A stretch of DNA of 64,000 bases from Methyloceanibacter sp. wino2. Lineage in GTDB: Bacteria > Pseudomonadota > Alphaproteobacteria > Rhizobiales > Methyloligellaceae. Positions 26,135-33,744 of the stretch are shown piece after piece. The notes below the pieces were generated by a model. It ran no database searches. It saw only the letters and a list, made by a program, of their open reading frames with translations, and was not told the origin of the DNA. Where the stretch lies: the NCBI RefSeq assembly GCF_003071365.1, contig NZ_CP028960.1, positions 806,001 to 870,000 on the forward strand, written 5' to 3'. The number at the start of each line of letters is the position of its first letter. The stretch's first letter is position 1. The position numbers and the translations under genes are program-made.

Positions 26135-27959
26135 CGACTTGATACCGGCCTGTGGACTGCATCGTGCCGAGATATTCGGCCGCGGATACGTCGCTGAGCT
26201 TACCTTCCTGCTTCAAGGCATCGATCAGCGTCGCGTGGATGGCTGGTGCGAGTTCGCGCCCGCCGCAAACGTATAGCGAGGCGCCCTCCTCCAGCCATGC
26301 GTAGATGTCCTTCGCGTTTTCCTTCAGGCGATGCTGGACATAGGACTTCGTGCGCCCGTCGCGCGAAAAGGCCACCTGCATCCGCGTGAGCATTCCGTCC
26401 TTCAGCCATTGCTGCCATTCGGTCTGATAGAGGAAGTCCGTATGGAAGTTGCGGTCGCCGAACACCAGCCACGACCGGCCGGACGCGCCGCGCGCCTCGC
26501 GTTCCTGCAGGAATGCGCGATAGGGAGCCACGCCCGTCCCCGCTCCGATCATGAGGATTGGAACGTCGTCGGCCGGCAGACGAAACCGTGGATTTGGCTG
26601 GATGTAGACTGGTACCGTGCCTGTCGGAGCAACCCGGTCTGCAAGGTAGCCCGTAGCAACGCCGGAACGCGGCTCTCCATTGAGCTCGAATCGAACGGCT
26701 CCAACGGTGAGGTGAACCTCATCAGGTACAAGAGATAAAGAAGACGCAACTGAGTAAAGCCGGGGCCGCATATTGCGCAGCCCCGCAATAAAAGCACTCG
26801 GACGAACGCCAGGCATCGGATAACGACGAACAACATCGATGATATGGTTGTGGAACAGAAACTCGCTTCTAGCGTCCGCCTGTTCCTTGCCGCGTAGCGC
26901 GACAAGATCGTCGGCCCCGGTCAACTCTGCCCATTGGTTGATGAAGCGCGTGGATCCAACGGTGATTTCATACTCATCGGTCAGCGCCTGGCCCAGACCG
27001 ACCGTTCTATCCCCAATAGACACTTCCTCATCCGAGGACAGACCGAGCGCATCCAGAAGTGCGCTCACCAGACTTGGGTCGTTCGACGGAATGACCCCCA
27101 GGGCGTCGCCGGGTTCAAACTTGAGACCGGATCCTTCTATCGACACTTCGATGTGACGGGTCTCTTTGGTCGACCCGCGGCCGCTCAGAACGATGTTGTC
27201 GATGACGCTTGCTCGGAAGGGGTGACGTTGGTCAACGATGCGCTTCGTGATCTTGGGTTGCAGCGCAATATCCGGCGCGTGGTGACCTGTTGACGTTCTG
27301 TCAAGTGACCTTTTGAGTTCCTGTGTAACAGCCCCTATCCATTCGGAAGCTGAGTCTTCGTAATCGACGTCGCAGTCGACGCGCTCGACCAGGCGTATCG
27401 CACCGAGCTCGGTCAACCTTCTGTCGAGCCGTTTGCCGGCCTCGCAGTATTGATCGTACGTGGAGTCACCTAGCGCCAGCACGGCGTATCGCAGGTCATC
27501 CAAATGCGGTGCTCTTGCGCTCTCAAGGAACTCGAAGAAGTCCATGGCTGTCGCAGGAGGCTCCCCCTCCCCGTGCGTGCTTGTGATTATTAACAGATCA
27601 CTCTCGCTTCTCAGCTGTCGGGGCTTGTAGTCCGCCATATCCGCTACGACTGCTTCGAGACCTTCACTGCCGACCGACTGTTGTAACGCCGATGCCACGT
27701 CTGCGCTGTTGCCAGTCTCGCTCCCGAACAGGATTGTGATAGTTTGCGTCTCAAGACTTCCGGTGGCCAGTTCGTGGACACGCCCATCGTGCGGACGCAC
27801 ATCGGTCGTTGGCAAAAGCTCTCTCTTTCGATGATCAAGACCGGCGAAATATCCACTAAGCCACAGTGCCTGCTCGGTACTCAGTGTCCCGGCAAGTTCA
27901 CTTATGTGCCGCCATTGCTCCTCTGTGAGGCCTGGGCCATGAAAATCGAAAACGGTCAT
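26124..27959 (-). CDS. cysJ: Sulfite reductase flavoprotein alpha subunit
   Basis: The 611-residue protein carries a flavodoxin domain (TITILFGSETGNSADVASAL at about residue 72; ITSTHGEGEPPATAMDFFEF), then an FAD-binding region (RPRLYSVASS, GVATGYLADR) and an NADPH-binding domain (MIGAGTGVAPYRAFLQER, VFGDRNFHTDFLY), ending in GRYQVDVY. It feeds electrons from NADPH to CysI. Length matches the E. coli protein. It is the first gene of the cysJ-cysI-prx-metB run on this strand. Confidence 0.95.
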   Translation of the reverse strand: MTVFDFHGPGLTEEQWRHISELAGTLSTEQALWLSGYFAGLDHRKRELLPTTDVRPHDGRVHELATGSLETQTITILFGSETGNSADVASALQQSVGSEGLEAVVADMADYKPRQLRSESDLLIITSTHGEGEPPATAMDFFEFLESARAPHLDDLRYAVLALGDSTYDQYCEAGKRLDRRLTELGAIRLVERVDCDVDYEDSASEWIGAVTQELKRSLDRTSTGHHAPDIALQPKITKRIVDQRHPFRASVIDNIVLSGRGSTKETRHIEVSIEGSGLKFEPGDALGVIPSNDPSLVSALLDALGLSSDEEVSIGDRTVGLGQALTDEYEITVGSTRFINQWAELTGADDLVALRGKEQADARSEFLFHNHIIDVVRRYPMPGVRPSAFIAGLRNMRPRLYSVASSLSLVPDEVHLTVGAVRFELNGEPRSGVATGYLADRVAPTGTVPVYIQPNPRFRLPADDVPILMIGAGTGVAPYRAFLQEREARGASGRSWLVFGDRNFHTDFLYQTEWQQWLKDGMLTRMQVAFSRDGRTKSYVQHRLKENAKDIYAWLEEGASLYVCGGRELAPAIHATLIDALKQEGKLSDVSAAEYLGTMQSTGRYQVDVY

Positions 27960-28085
27960 CTCGTCTGTCTAAAGTCGGTTCGCAAGCGGATGCGACTGCG
28001 GGCCACTCGTGTGCCGCGCCGGGAATGTCTTGCGCAGCTTGGCGCCAGCAATTAGCCTCCGGCAAGCGAATTTAATTCGTACTTC

Positions 28086-28104
28086 AAAGCAAAAATATTG
28101 CTTT
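28086..28104. terminator. AT-rich inverted repeat, possible terminator
   Basis: AAAGCAA (28086-28092) and TTGCTTT (28098-28104) form a seven-base stem with a five-base loop in the 171-bp gap between cysJ and the cyclo-ligase gene. It lies 27 bases after the stop of the minus-strand cyclo-ligase gene and could end its transcript; the stem is weak. Confidence 0.35.
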
Positions 28105-28130
28105 TTGTGCAGAGGTCATCCTGGCTGCAC

Positions 28131-28820
28131 TTACCGATTGAATTCGCGGACCCGACATTCCGTAACGATGAAGTCCATAGGAATGTCGTGTGACTGAGGG
28201 TGGATGGTCTCAAGGCGGGATTGCTCGTACCCCACGCCGACAATGCGCGGCCTGTTTGGGGCCGCAGCGAGGGTGCGATCGAAATAGCCGCCACCGTAGC
28301 CAAGCCGGTAGCCTGCGTTATCGAACCCGACAAGCGGCACGACGACGATATCGGGGTTAACCTCGATACATTTTTCTGGATGAGGAATGTTCCAAATGCC
28401 GCGTTCCATCGGAGCGCCAGGCCACCAAAGTCGAAACTGTAAAGGCGCGTGCTTTTTGGCGATCACCGGAAGAGCGACGTGACCGCATCTCAGCCTAACG
28501 GAACTCAGCCATGGTCGGAGGTCCGGCTCGCCGTTGCAAGGCCAATAGCCGCTCACGAGCAGTTTCGCGAGATTGGGGAAAAACTGATTGAGCTTCTCGG
28601 TTATCTGCCGCGCATAGAGGTCCCGAACAGCTAGGCTAACATCCAGCCGCTCGCCAATCAGCCGGTCGCGGTGAATCCTCCGCCAACGCTGTAGGTCCTC
28701 CGGCGCATGAGCCGGAACAACATTGTCTCCGATCACATCTGAGTAGCACGGGGACGAGGACAGTCGGCTGTGGAACATCATTTTGAACCGGTCGGCACCG
28801 GCCTCCCATTGTCGAACCAC
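28131..28820 (-). CDS. 5-formyltetrahydrofolate cyclo-ligase family protein
   Basis: The 229-residue protein has the 5-FCL fold signature YRLGYGGGYFDRTLA near residue 170, preceded by PDIVVVPLVGFDNAG, and an N-terminal region WRRIHRDRLIGERLDVSL, as in the longer alphaproteobacterial forms. The enzyme converts 5-formyl-THF to 5,10-methenyl-THF using ATP, which fits a methylotroph's one-carbon metabolism. The longest frame starts at a GTG (28820) with no clear ribosome-binding site; an ATG at 28781 is an alternative. Divergent from a LysR gene, which may regulate it. Confidence 0.85.
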   Translation of the reverse strand: MVRQWEAGADRFKMMFHSRLSSSPCYSDVIGDNVVPAHAPEDLQRWRRIHRDRLIGERLDVSLAVRDLYARQITEKLNQFFPNLAKLLVSGYWPCNGEPDLRPWLSSVRLRCGHVALPVIAKKHAPLQFRLWWPGAPMERGIWNIPHPEKCIEVNPDIVVVPLVGFDNAGYRLGYGGGYFDRTLAAAPNRPRIVGVGYEQSRLETIHPQSHDIPMDFIVTECRVREFNR

Positions 28821-28908
28821 TTAATGACAATACTTTTTTCCGCAAGACAAACGAATATAATCGGTGCTTTGCTGCAGAAATTTTGCTCAATAGGAGTTCC
28901 CTTCGACA

Positions 28909-29754
28909 ATGGACATCGAACTGGCGAGAACGTTCCTTACGATTGTGAGGACTCAAAGCTTCATCCGCGCCGCCGAGCAGCTTAACGTCAGCCAGACAAC
29001 AGTCAGCGCTCGCATCCGCTCACTCGAAGAGAAGCTCGGGAGGACACTCTTCGTCCGCAATAAGAGCGGAGCCTCACTCACGCCCGCCGGCGAGCAGTTT
29101 CTGCGTTATGCGCCCACCTTCGTTCAACTGTGGGAGCGTGCTCGTCATCAGGTCGCGGTTCCGCCGGGACACCGCGCCGTACTCGCCGTTGGCGGAGAGT
29201 TGATCTTGTGGCACCCATGGATGCTGGAGTGGCTGCACTGGATGCGCAAAACGGCACCGGAAATTGCGCTTCGCGTACAGGTGGGTCTGCCGGAGTCGCT
29301 AATGGAACAGGTCACCAATGGCGTACTCGATCTCGCCATCTTGTACGCACCGCAAAACCGACCGGGTGTTCGTGTCGAACTCCTCCTGGAAGAAAAACTC
29401 GTTCTCGTAACGACAGATCCAGACATGACGGCTTTTCCGCCCGAGAACTATGTCTATGTCGACTGGGGCGCAGAGTTCGCGAGCCACCATGCCATGGCCT
29501 TCCCTGAAATCGGCAATCCCGGGCTGGTCATCGGAGGCGTCGGTCTTCTTGGGTTGAACTACATTCTCGAGGGAGGAGGCTGCGGATATTTCCGCCAGCG
29601 GCTTGTGACGCCGCATCTCGAATCCGGAAAGCTCCACCTTGTTCCCGGAGCGCCCAGCATCTCCTATCCAGTCTACGCTGTCTGTTCGGCGCAAACCGAG
29701 GGCGAACTGCTGCAGATCGCCCTTCAAGGACTGAGGAGTGTCGTCGCGGGGTAG
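28909..29754 (+). CDS. LysR family transcriptional regulator
   Basis: The 281-residue protein begins ELARTFLTIVRTQSFIRAAE with QLNVSQTTVSARIRSLEEKL, a clear LysR helix-turn-helix, and continues with an effector-binding domain (LRVQVGLPESLMEQVTNGVL, DLAILYAPQNRPGVRVELLL). AGGAG lies just upstream of the ATG. It diverges from the 5-formyl-THF cyclo-ligase gene across 88 bp containing AT-rich promoter-like sequence (AATATAAT near 28854), so control of folate metabolism is a plausible role. Confidence 0.9.
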   Translation: MDIELARTFLTIVRTQSFIRAAEQLNVSQTTVSARIRSLEEKLGRTLFVRNKSGASLTPAGEQFLRYAPTFVQLWERARHQVAVPPGHRAVLAVGGELILWHPWMLEWLHWMRKTAPEIALRVQVGLPESLMEQVTNGVLDLAILYAPQNRPGVRVELLLEEKLVLVTTDPDMTAFPPENYVYVDWGAEFASHHAMAFPEIGNPGLVIGGVGLLGLNYILEGGGCGYFRQRLVTPHLESGKLHLVPGAPSISYPVYAVCSAQTEGELLQIALQGLRSVVAG

Positions 29755-30107
29755 CGGCTCTCGGCGGGCCGGGCCCAGTTGTGGCGCCAAGCCAACACTT
29801 CACTTACTTCAACTGGCGATTCGGTGCCCGCAGCATCGAAAGTGAAGTTCGATGACTAGGCCCGGGCGGCCTAAGACGTAGCGCTGCAGAGCGAGACCTT
29901 CGATCGGACCTAGAAGACTAACCACCACATCTTGGTGACAATCCGTTCCAGCACATGAGTGCCTACCAACCAGTGTCCCTCTCCGTTCAAACTAGTGACC
30001 ACACTGCGATCAAGGCGACTCCGGGCACTATCGGGCTCGACCTACGGCCCGTCCGCTGGCACCAAGATATTCCAGAACCCGCGCTCCATGCGTTTTGCGC
30101 CCTTCGT
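29755..30107. other. Intergenic stretch, no gene recognised
   Basis: These 353 bases lie between two convergent genes (LysR and the PAS protein). No frame has family motifs or a ribosome-binding site, and I see no strong hairpin with a T-tract. Confidence 0.4.
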
Positions 30108-30527
30108 TCAATCAGGTGCTGTTGAGTTGACAAGCTGCCTTTTGAGTCTCTTGATCTCGGCAAACCGCTCAGAAACGTCACGGATGATAGCTGCCATACC
30201 AACAATCTTTCCCTCAGCACTCCGAAATGGGGTAATAGAGAACTCAATCGAAATACGCGCCCCGTCCTTCCTTATGGCAGGCACGGACAGCAATGCTCCC
30301 GCAGCGTAGCGCGTGACGCCGGTCCGCACTGTGTTTGAGTAGCCTTGCCGATGACGTGCCCGCAGGTTGGTGGGGATTATGATGTCGAGCGGCCGACCAA
30401 CAGCTTCCCGCTCTGCGAATCCGAACATGCGCTCGCAGCCACCGTTCCACAGCCGGATAACGCCATCTTGATCTGCATACAGAATGGCCTCGGATGTCTC
30501 CGAGAGTAACCTCTCTGCGATGTCCAC
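30108..30527 (-). CDS. Stand-alone PAS domain protein
   Basis: The 139-residue protein is a single PAS domain: EAILYADQDGVIRLWNGGCE, RMFGFAEREAVGRPLDIIIP, then FSITPFRSAEGKIVGMAAII and RDVSERFAEIKRLKRQL. No output domain follows. Such free PAS proteins may bind haem, flavin or a small ligand, or dimerise with kinases. It lies 139 bp downstream of the Rrf2/NsrR-like gene on the same strand, which suggests a link to NO or redox sensing, but this is inference. Confidence 0.8.
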   Translation of the reverse strand: MDIAERLLSETSEAILYADQDGVIRLWNGGCERMFGFAEREAVGRPLDIIIPTNLRARHRQGYSNTVRTGVTRYAAGALLSVPAIRKDGARISIEFSITPFRSAEGKIVGMAAIIRDVSERFAEIKRLKRQLVNSTAPD

Positions 30528-30666
30528 TAGCTGAAAAATGACTAGTTCCCCTCAGTATTTGACAGCTCGCCCCTGCCCTTGTACGGCGCCGAGACGGAAC
30601 GCACTCAACAGGCGTTGTCGGCCAATGCCGCAGCCATCAATCCGCTGCGCAGGACATGCATTGAGA

Positions 30667-31116
30667 TCAACCTGGACTGACGGCAAGGTGCTGCCGGAGA
30701 GAATCTGCAAGACCGCTCGAACTGATCGTCAACTCGTCCAGCGTCCACTCATCGAGAACTCCCAGATACGCTCCCAGCGCATCACGCAGCGCAGTTTGTA
30801 GACGGCAAACCGGCGTGATGCAGCACGCGGTCTTCGTTCTGAAGCACTCCACAAGATCGAAGTCCTCCTCCGTCGCTCGAACAACCTCACCGATGGTGAT
30901 TTTCTCGGGCGGCTGAGCCAGCCGAATACCGCCGTTACGTCCCCGTAGCGTCTCGATAAGACCCAGCCGCGCGAGCCGTTGAACGACCTTCATGATGTGA
31001 TGGTGCGAGATATCGTACGCAGCTGCGATCTGCTCAGCCGTCGCCAGTCGGTCGGGAAACGCTGCCAGGTACATCAGCACACGCAGAGAATAGTCAGAAT
31101 GTCGGGTAAGTCTCAT
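30667..31116 (-). CDS. Rrf2-family repressor, NsrR-like (second copy)
   Basis: The 149-residue protein (MRLTRHSDYSLRVLMYLAAF) has the Rrf2 winged helix (ISHHHIMKVVQRLARLGLIE, RGRNGGIRLAQ) and a cysteine group at 91, 98/99 and 104 (CFRTKTACCITPVC) typical of NO-sensing NsrR. I use the ATG at 31116 where homology starts; four extra codons upstream are possible. It diverges from a cytochrome P460 gene with a strong palindrome in between, so it probably represses that gene until nitric oxide or hydroxylamine-type stress appears. Paralogue of the regulator at 17520. Confidence 0.85.
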   Translation of the reverse strand: MRLTRHSDYSLRVLMYLAAFPDRLATAEQIAAAYDISHHHIMKVVQRLARLGLIETLRGRNGGIRLAQPPEKITIGEVVRATEEDFDLVECFRTKTACCITPVCRLQTALRDALGAYLGVLDEWTLDELTISSSGLADSLRQHLAVSPG

Positions 31117-31198
31117 TGGCCGCTCCATTCATAGGAAAAGTTCCTCGTCAGAATGCGAAGTCTGACCCTCCAGAACGTCCTTGAATGCTTAGCACTAA

Positions 31199-31221
31199 AA
31201 TAAGTATGATAGATACCTATT
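31199..31221. promoter_or_regulatory. Palindromic operator between Rrf2 gene and cytochrome P460 gene
   Basis: The 23-bp sequence has arms AATAAGTAT and ATACCTATT around a GATAG centre, pairing at most positions. It lies 83 bp upstream of the Rrf2 start and 46 bp upstream of the P460 ATG. Its AT-rich dyad form resembles Rrf2-family operators, although it differs from the site near 18000. The likely binder is the adjacent Rrf2 protein (inference). Confidence 0.5.
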
Positions 31222-31266
31222 ATTACCGCAGAGCAACTGCGGGGCGATCGAGATGGGGAGGTATTC

Positions 31267-31776
31267 ATGACACGCAAGGGCTACGCGTTCGCGCTCGGAC
31301 TTGTGCTAGCAGCAGGCATGGCAAGCGCCGATGAAGAGCGAATTTCGTTTCCTAGGGACTACAAAACGCAGTTCGAGAACTATCTGAGTCTCGATCGGGT
31401 GCAGAACCCCGATCAAATCATTCGCCTGTTTGCGAACGATGTGGCGATTGAGGCCGCGAAACAAGGGCGTGAGCTCCCCGTTGGGTCGGTCATTGTGGGC
31501 GAGGTATATAAGGCCAAGAAGGACGATGACGGTAATGTCATGACCAGCTCTCTCGGGCGCCGAGTGCGTGACAAGTTGGCCGCCGTTGCAGTGATGGAGA
31601 AAGGCGAGGGATGGGGCGAAAAATTTCCCGAGGAGCTGCAAAACGATGATTGGGACTTTGCGATATTCGCTTCCGATGGCGAACGTCTCAACAAAGATCT
31701 AAACACCTGCCGTTCATGCCATGCACCGCTGGCGAAGACCCAGCACCTCTTTTCGCTAGAGCATTTGGCTCAGTAG
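31267..31776 (+). CDS. Cytochrome P460 family c-type haem protein
   Basis: The 169-residue protein has a signal peptide (KGYAFALGLVLAAGMASA) and a mature domain of the cytochrome P460 family: FPRDYKTQFENYLSLDRVQN, VGEVYKAKKDDDGNVMTSSL, GEGWGEKFP and a C-terminal CRSCH haem-binding motif (Cys148, Cys151, His152). P460 proteins are periplasmic and oxidise hydroxylamine, with NO involved in their chemistry; in NO-stressed bacteria related proteins help detoxify nitrogen oxides. The lysine that cross-links to the haem in P460 cannot be assigned by eye. GGGGAGG precedes the ATG. Divergent from an NsrR-like repressor. Confidence 0.88.
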   Translation: MTRKGYAFALGLVLAAGMASADEERISFPRDYKTQFENYLSLDRVQNPDQIIRLFANDVAIEAAKQGRELPVGSVIVGEVYKAKKDDDGNVMTSSLGRRVRDKLAAVAVMEKGEGWGEKFPEELQNDDWDFAIFASDGERLNKDLNTCRSCHAPLAKTQHLFSLEHLAQ

Positions 31777-31876
31777 CGGCTGACGTGAATACGCAATGAG
31801 CGGTGTCGGTGGTGTTAGACAAGAGGCGGAACGGGCGGCCAAGACAAAATCGACTCCGCGGTCGGATGGTGGGAGA

Positions 31877-32701
31877 CTAGTTGCAAATCCGACGGTACGT
31901 CAGCACCAAGACATCGCGGAAGGTCTTCATTGTCGGGTCCAGCGGCCTGATCGGGGTAACACCATGAAAGACACGACGGTCGTCCAGAAACACTGTGTCA
32001 AGCGGATTGGTCAAGGTAAACTCTCCCAATGGTTTGCCAGACGGATCGTAGATCTGCGTTACGCCGCTGGAGACGTTGATCCGGTCGATCAGCATGACGC
32101 TTACGAAATCGACACCGTCACGATGGGCCCCCTCCGGCGTTGGCGATCCTGTCTCGGTTGCAGTCGCCTCAATGCGAAACTGATGCATTTCGATATGCCA
32201 GCGGGAGCTCAAATCTTCCTGCCCGGCATATAAGTCAAAAAGCATGGTGCAGCAGCCAAGTAGTCTCCGTGCAAAGTGGTTCTCAACCGTGGCGGTTTCC
32301 ATCGGCAGGAACCAGCGTTCTAAGCCGCCATTCACGGGGTTGTAGTCGCGACTTTGGTAGTGCGGCTGGTGGGTGGCGCGTTGGACAAACCCATCCTTGG
32401 CGGTGAATACGGCAAACCGCCGACGCCTATAGCGGCCACCGTCAGCCATGTATGAATCCATGCCGAGGTCATCCCAGCTTGCGGCGAATGCCGACCACGC
32501 ATTCAGGATCTCGGTGCCCAATATCGAGCGCATCTCATTGCCGGTTCGGAATGAAACTCCGTCTCGCGCAAGTTCCTGCGCGATTATCTCCCTCTTTCCA
32601 TTCGCGGCCGATGAGTGTTCTTCAGATATCGCTCCATCGGCTATCGCACTGCGTTCTGAACAATTGCGGTCAATCACGTTTCCAACCTCGACGGCTCCCA
32701 C
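31877..32701 (-). CDS. 2OG-Fe(II) dioxygenase family protein
   Basis: The 274-residue protein matches the 2OG-Fe dioxygenase family that includes bacterial isoleucine hydroxylase: GGRYRRRRFAVF, ATHQPHYQSRDYNPVNGGLE, EGAHRDGVDFVSVMLIDR (HxD iron ligands) and DDRRVFHGVTPI (second His). It should hydroxylate an amino acid or similar small molecule using 2-oxoglutarate and oxygen. The first 35 residues are weakly conserved; the GTG at 32701 or an internal GTG at 32677 may be the true start. It converges on the P460 gene. A broken relative lies beside the nnrS relic at 21.5 kb, again near an Rrf2/NO cluster. Confidence 0.82.
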   Translation of the reverse strand: MGAVEVGNVIDRNCSERSAIADGAISEEHSSAANGKREIIAQELARDGVSFRTGNEMRSILGTEILNAWSAFAASWDDLGMDSYMADGGRYRRRRFAVFTAKDGFVQRATHQPHYQSRDYNPVNGGLERWFLPMETATVENHFARRLLGCCTMLFDLYAGQEDLSSRWHIEMHQFRIEATATETGSPTPEGAHRDGVDFVSVMLIDRINVSSGVTQIYDPSGKPLGEFTLTNPLDTVFLDDRRVFHGVTPIRPLDPTMKTFRDVLVLTYRRICN

Positions 32702-32752
32702 TTGAAGTCTCTATCCGCATCTCCGCTCTCGGGCTTTGCACGACAAGCCCGC

Positions 32753-33568
32753 TTAGTGATTGGCGGTGAACCCGTTGCGGCTGCTGACACTACTTACATT
32801 GAGGCAGCTCAATGTCTTCTCAAGCGCTTCAACCAGCTCCTCAGTACTCTCCGGAGAGAGATACAGACCGGCATTTTGTTCAGCCAAACACCGCGTCTGG
32901 ACGATGCTTGCCTCTCCCGTCCAAGACAATCCCCTCACGCGCAAACTAATGACATGAACCGTCAGCTGCTCAGCATCAGCGTGGAGTGCCTTGCCCACGT
33001 CGCAGGGGGACCCACCGCACGTATCTTCCCCATCCGTTAGCACGACGATGACGCCGGGATTGTTGCGATAATCGAGCAGGTAAGCGGCTTCCTCGACGGC
33101 TCGCGTCAATGGTGTGCCACCAGCGGGCACCAGGCCCCTAACAATTGTCAAAATTTGTTCGTCGGCATCTGCGGTTGGCGCCAAGCTCGCCTCTATGTTG
33201 TTGCACTGGTTTGGCAGCCCCGAAGTCCGTGTTGGCCCGTAGGTCACTAGGCCCACGCGGCGGAAACGGGTGACATTCGGCAAGACTTTTTCGAGCGCAG
33301 ACCTCACCCGATCTATGCGGCTAACCGTGTGAGCACTTTCGCTGCCGTATCCTCAGCCATTACCCGACATGGAACCAGAGGCATCGAACACAAGGACCAC
33401 GTCCTCTGTGCACGGAACATGGCGCTCGTCCTGTGCACACACTGTAGTCGTTTGGGACAGGATCGAAATCAGCATGACCAAGGCAAAGGCTGACACTGAT
33501 CGGTAGAGTGAAGCAGCCCCGTTCCTCTGCAGGCCAGCTGCTTCATGATGCATACTGCTGATTCTCAC
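32753..33568 (-). pseudogene. Secreted von Willebrand factor A domain protein with in-frame stop
   Basis: The frame begins with a signal peptide (SVSAFALVMLISILSQTTTV, CAQ), then VVLVFDASGSMSGNG, the MIDAS motif (DxSxS), directly followed by TGA at 33353-33355. In the same frame it continues GYGSESAHTVSRIDRVRSAL, PAGGTPLTRAVEEAAYL and VIVVLTDGEDTCGG, the rest of a vWA domain, to a stop at 32753. One base change therefore splits a protein of about 270 residues. No restart codon with a ribosome-binding site is evident. It follows xoxF on the same strand; vWA proteins do occur in methanol dehydrogenase clusters (MxaC, MxaL), but this one is too divergent to assign. Confidence 0.75.
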
Positions 33569-33656
33569 CGAGTGGCACCTCTCAGTCGTACAACCTGTTG
33601 GCTAGCTCGTTGGCAATTGGTACCAATCTTATCAGTGCCAACGCTCCAGGCACCAA

Positions 33657-33691
33657 CTAGCGCCCGGATGCCTTCCGGCACCGGGCGCTAG
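33657..33691 (-). terminator. Strong hairpin after xoxF
   Basis: CTAGCGCCCGG (33657-33667) and CCGGGCGCTAG (33681-33691) form a perfect 11-bp stem with a 13-base loop, 54 bases beyond the xoxF stop. There is no clear T-run, but the stem is very stable and positioned to end the xoxF transcript. Confidence 0.75.
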
Positions 33692-33744
33692 GGAGCCAGT
33701 TGTGCTCGACGCCTCGTGAACATCGAGCACGACTGGTGGAGACT

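Noticed and set aside
33353-33355. TGA in the vWA gene as a selenocysteine codon
   Set aside because: vWA domains do not use selenocysteine here, and no SECIS-like hairpin is evident just downstream; a nonsense mutation is simpler.
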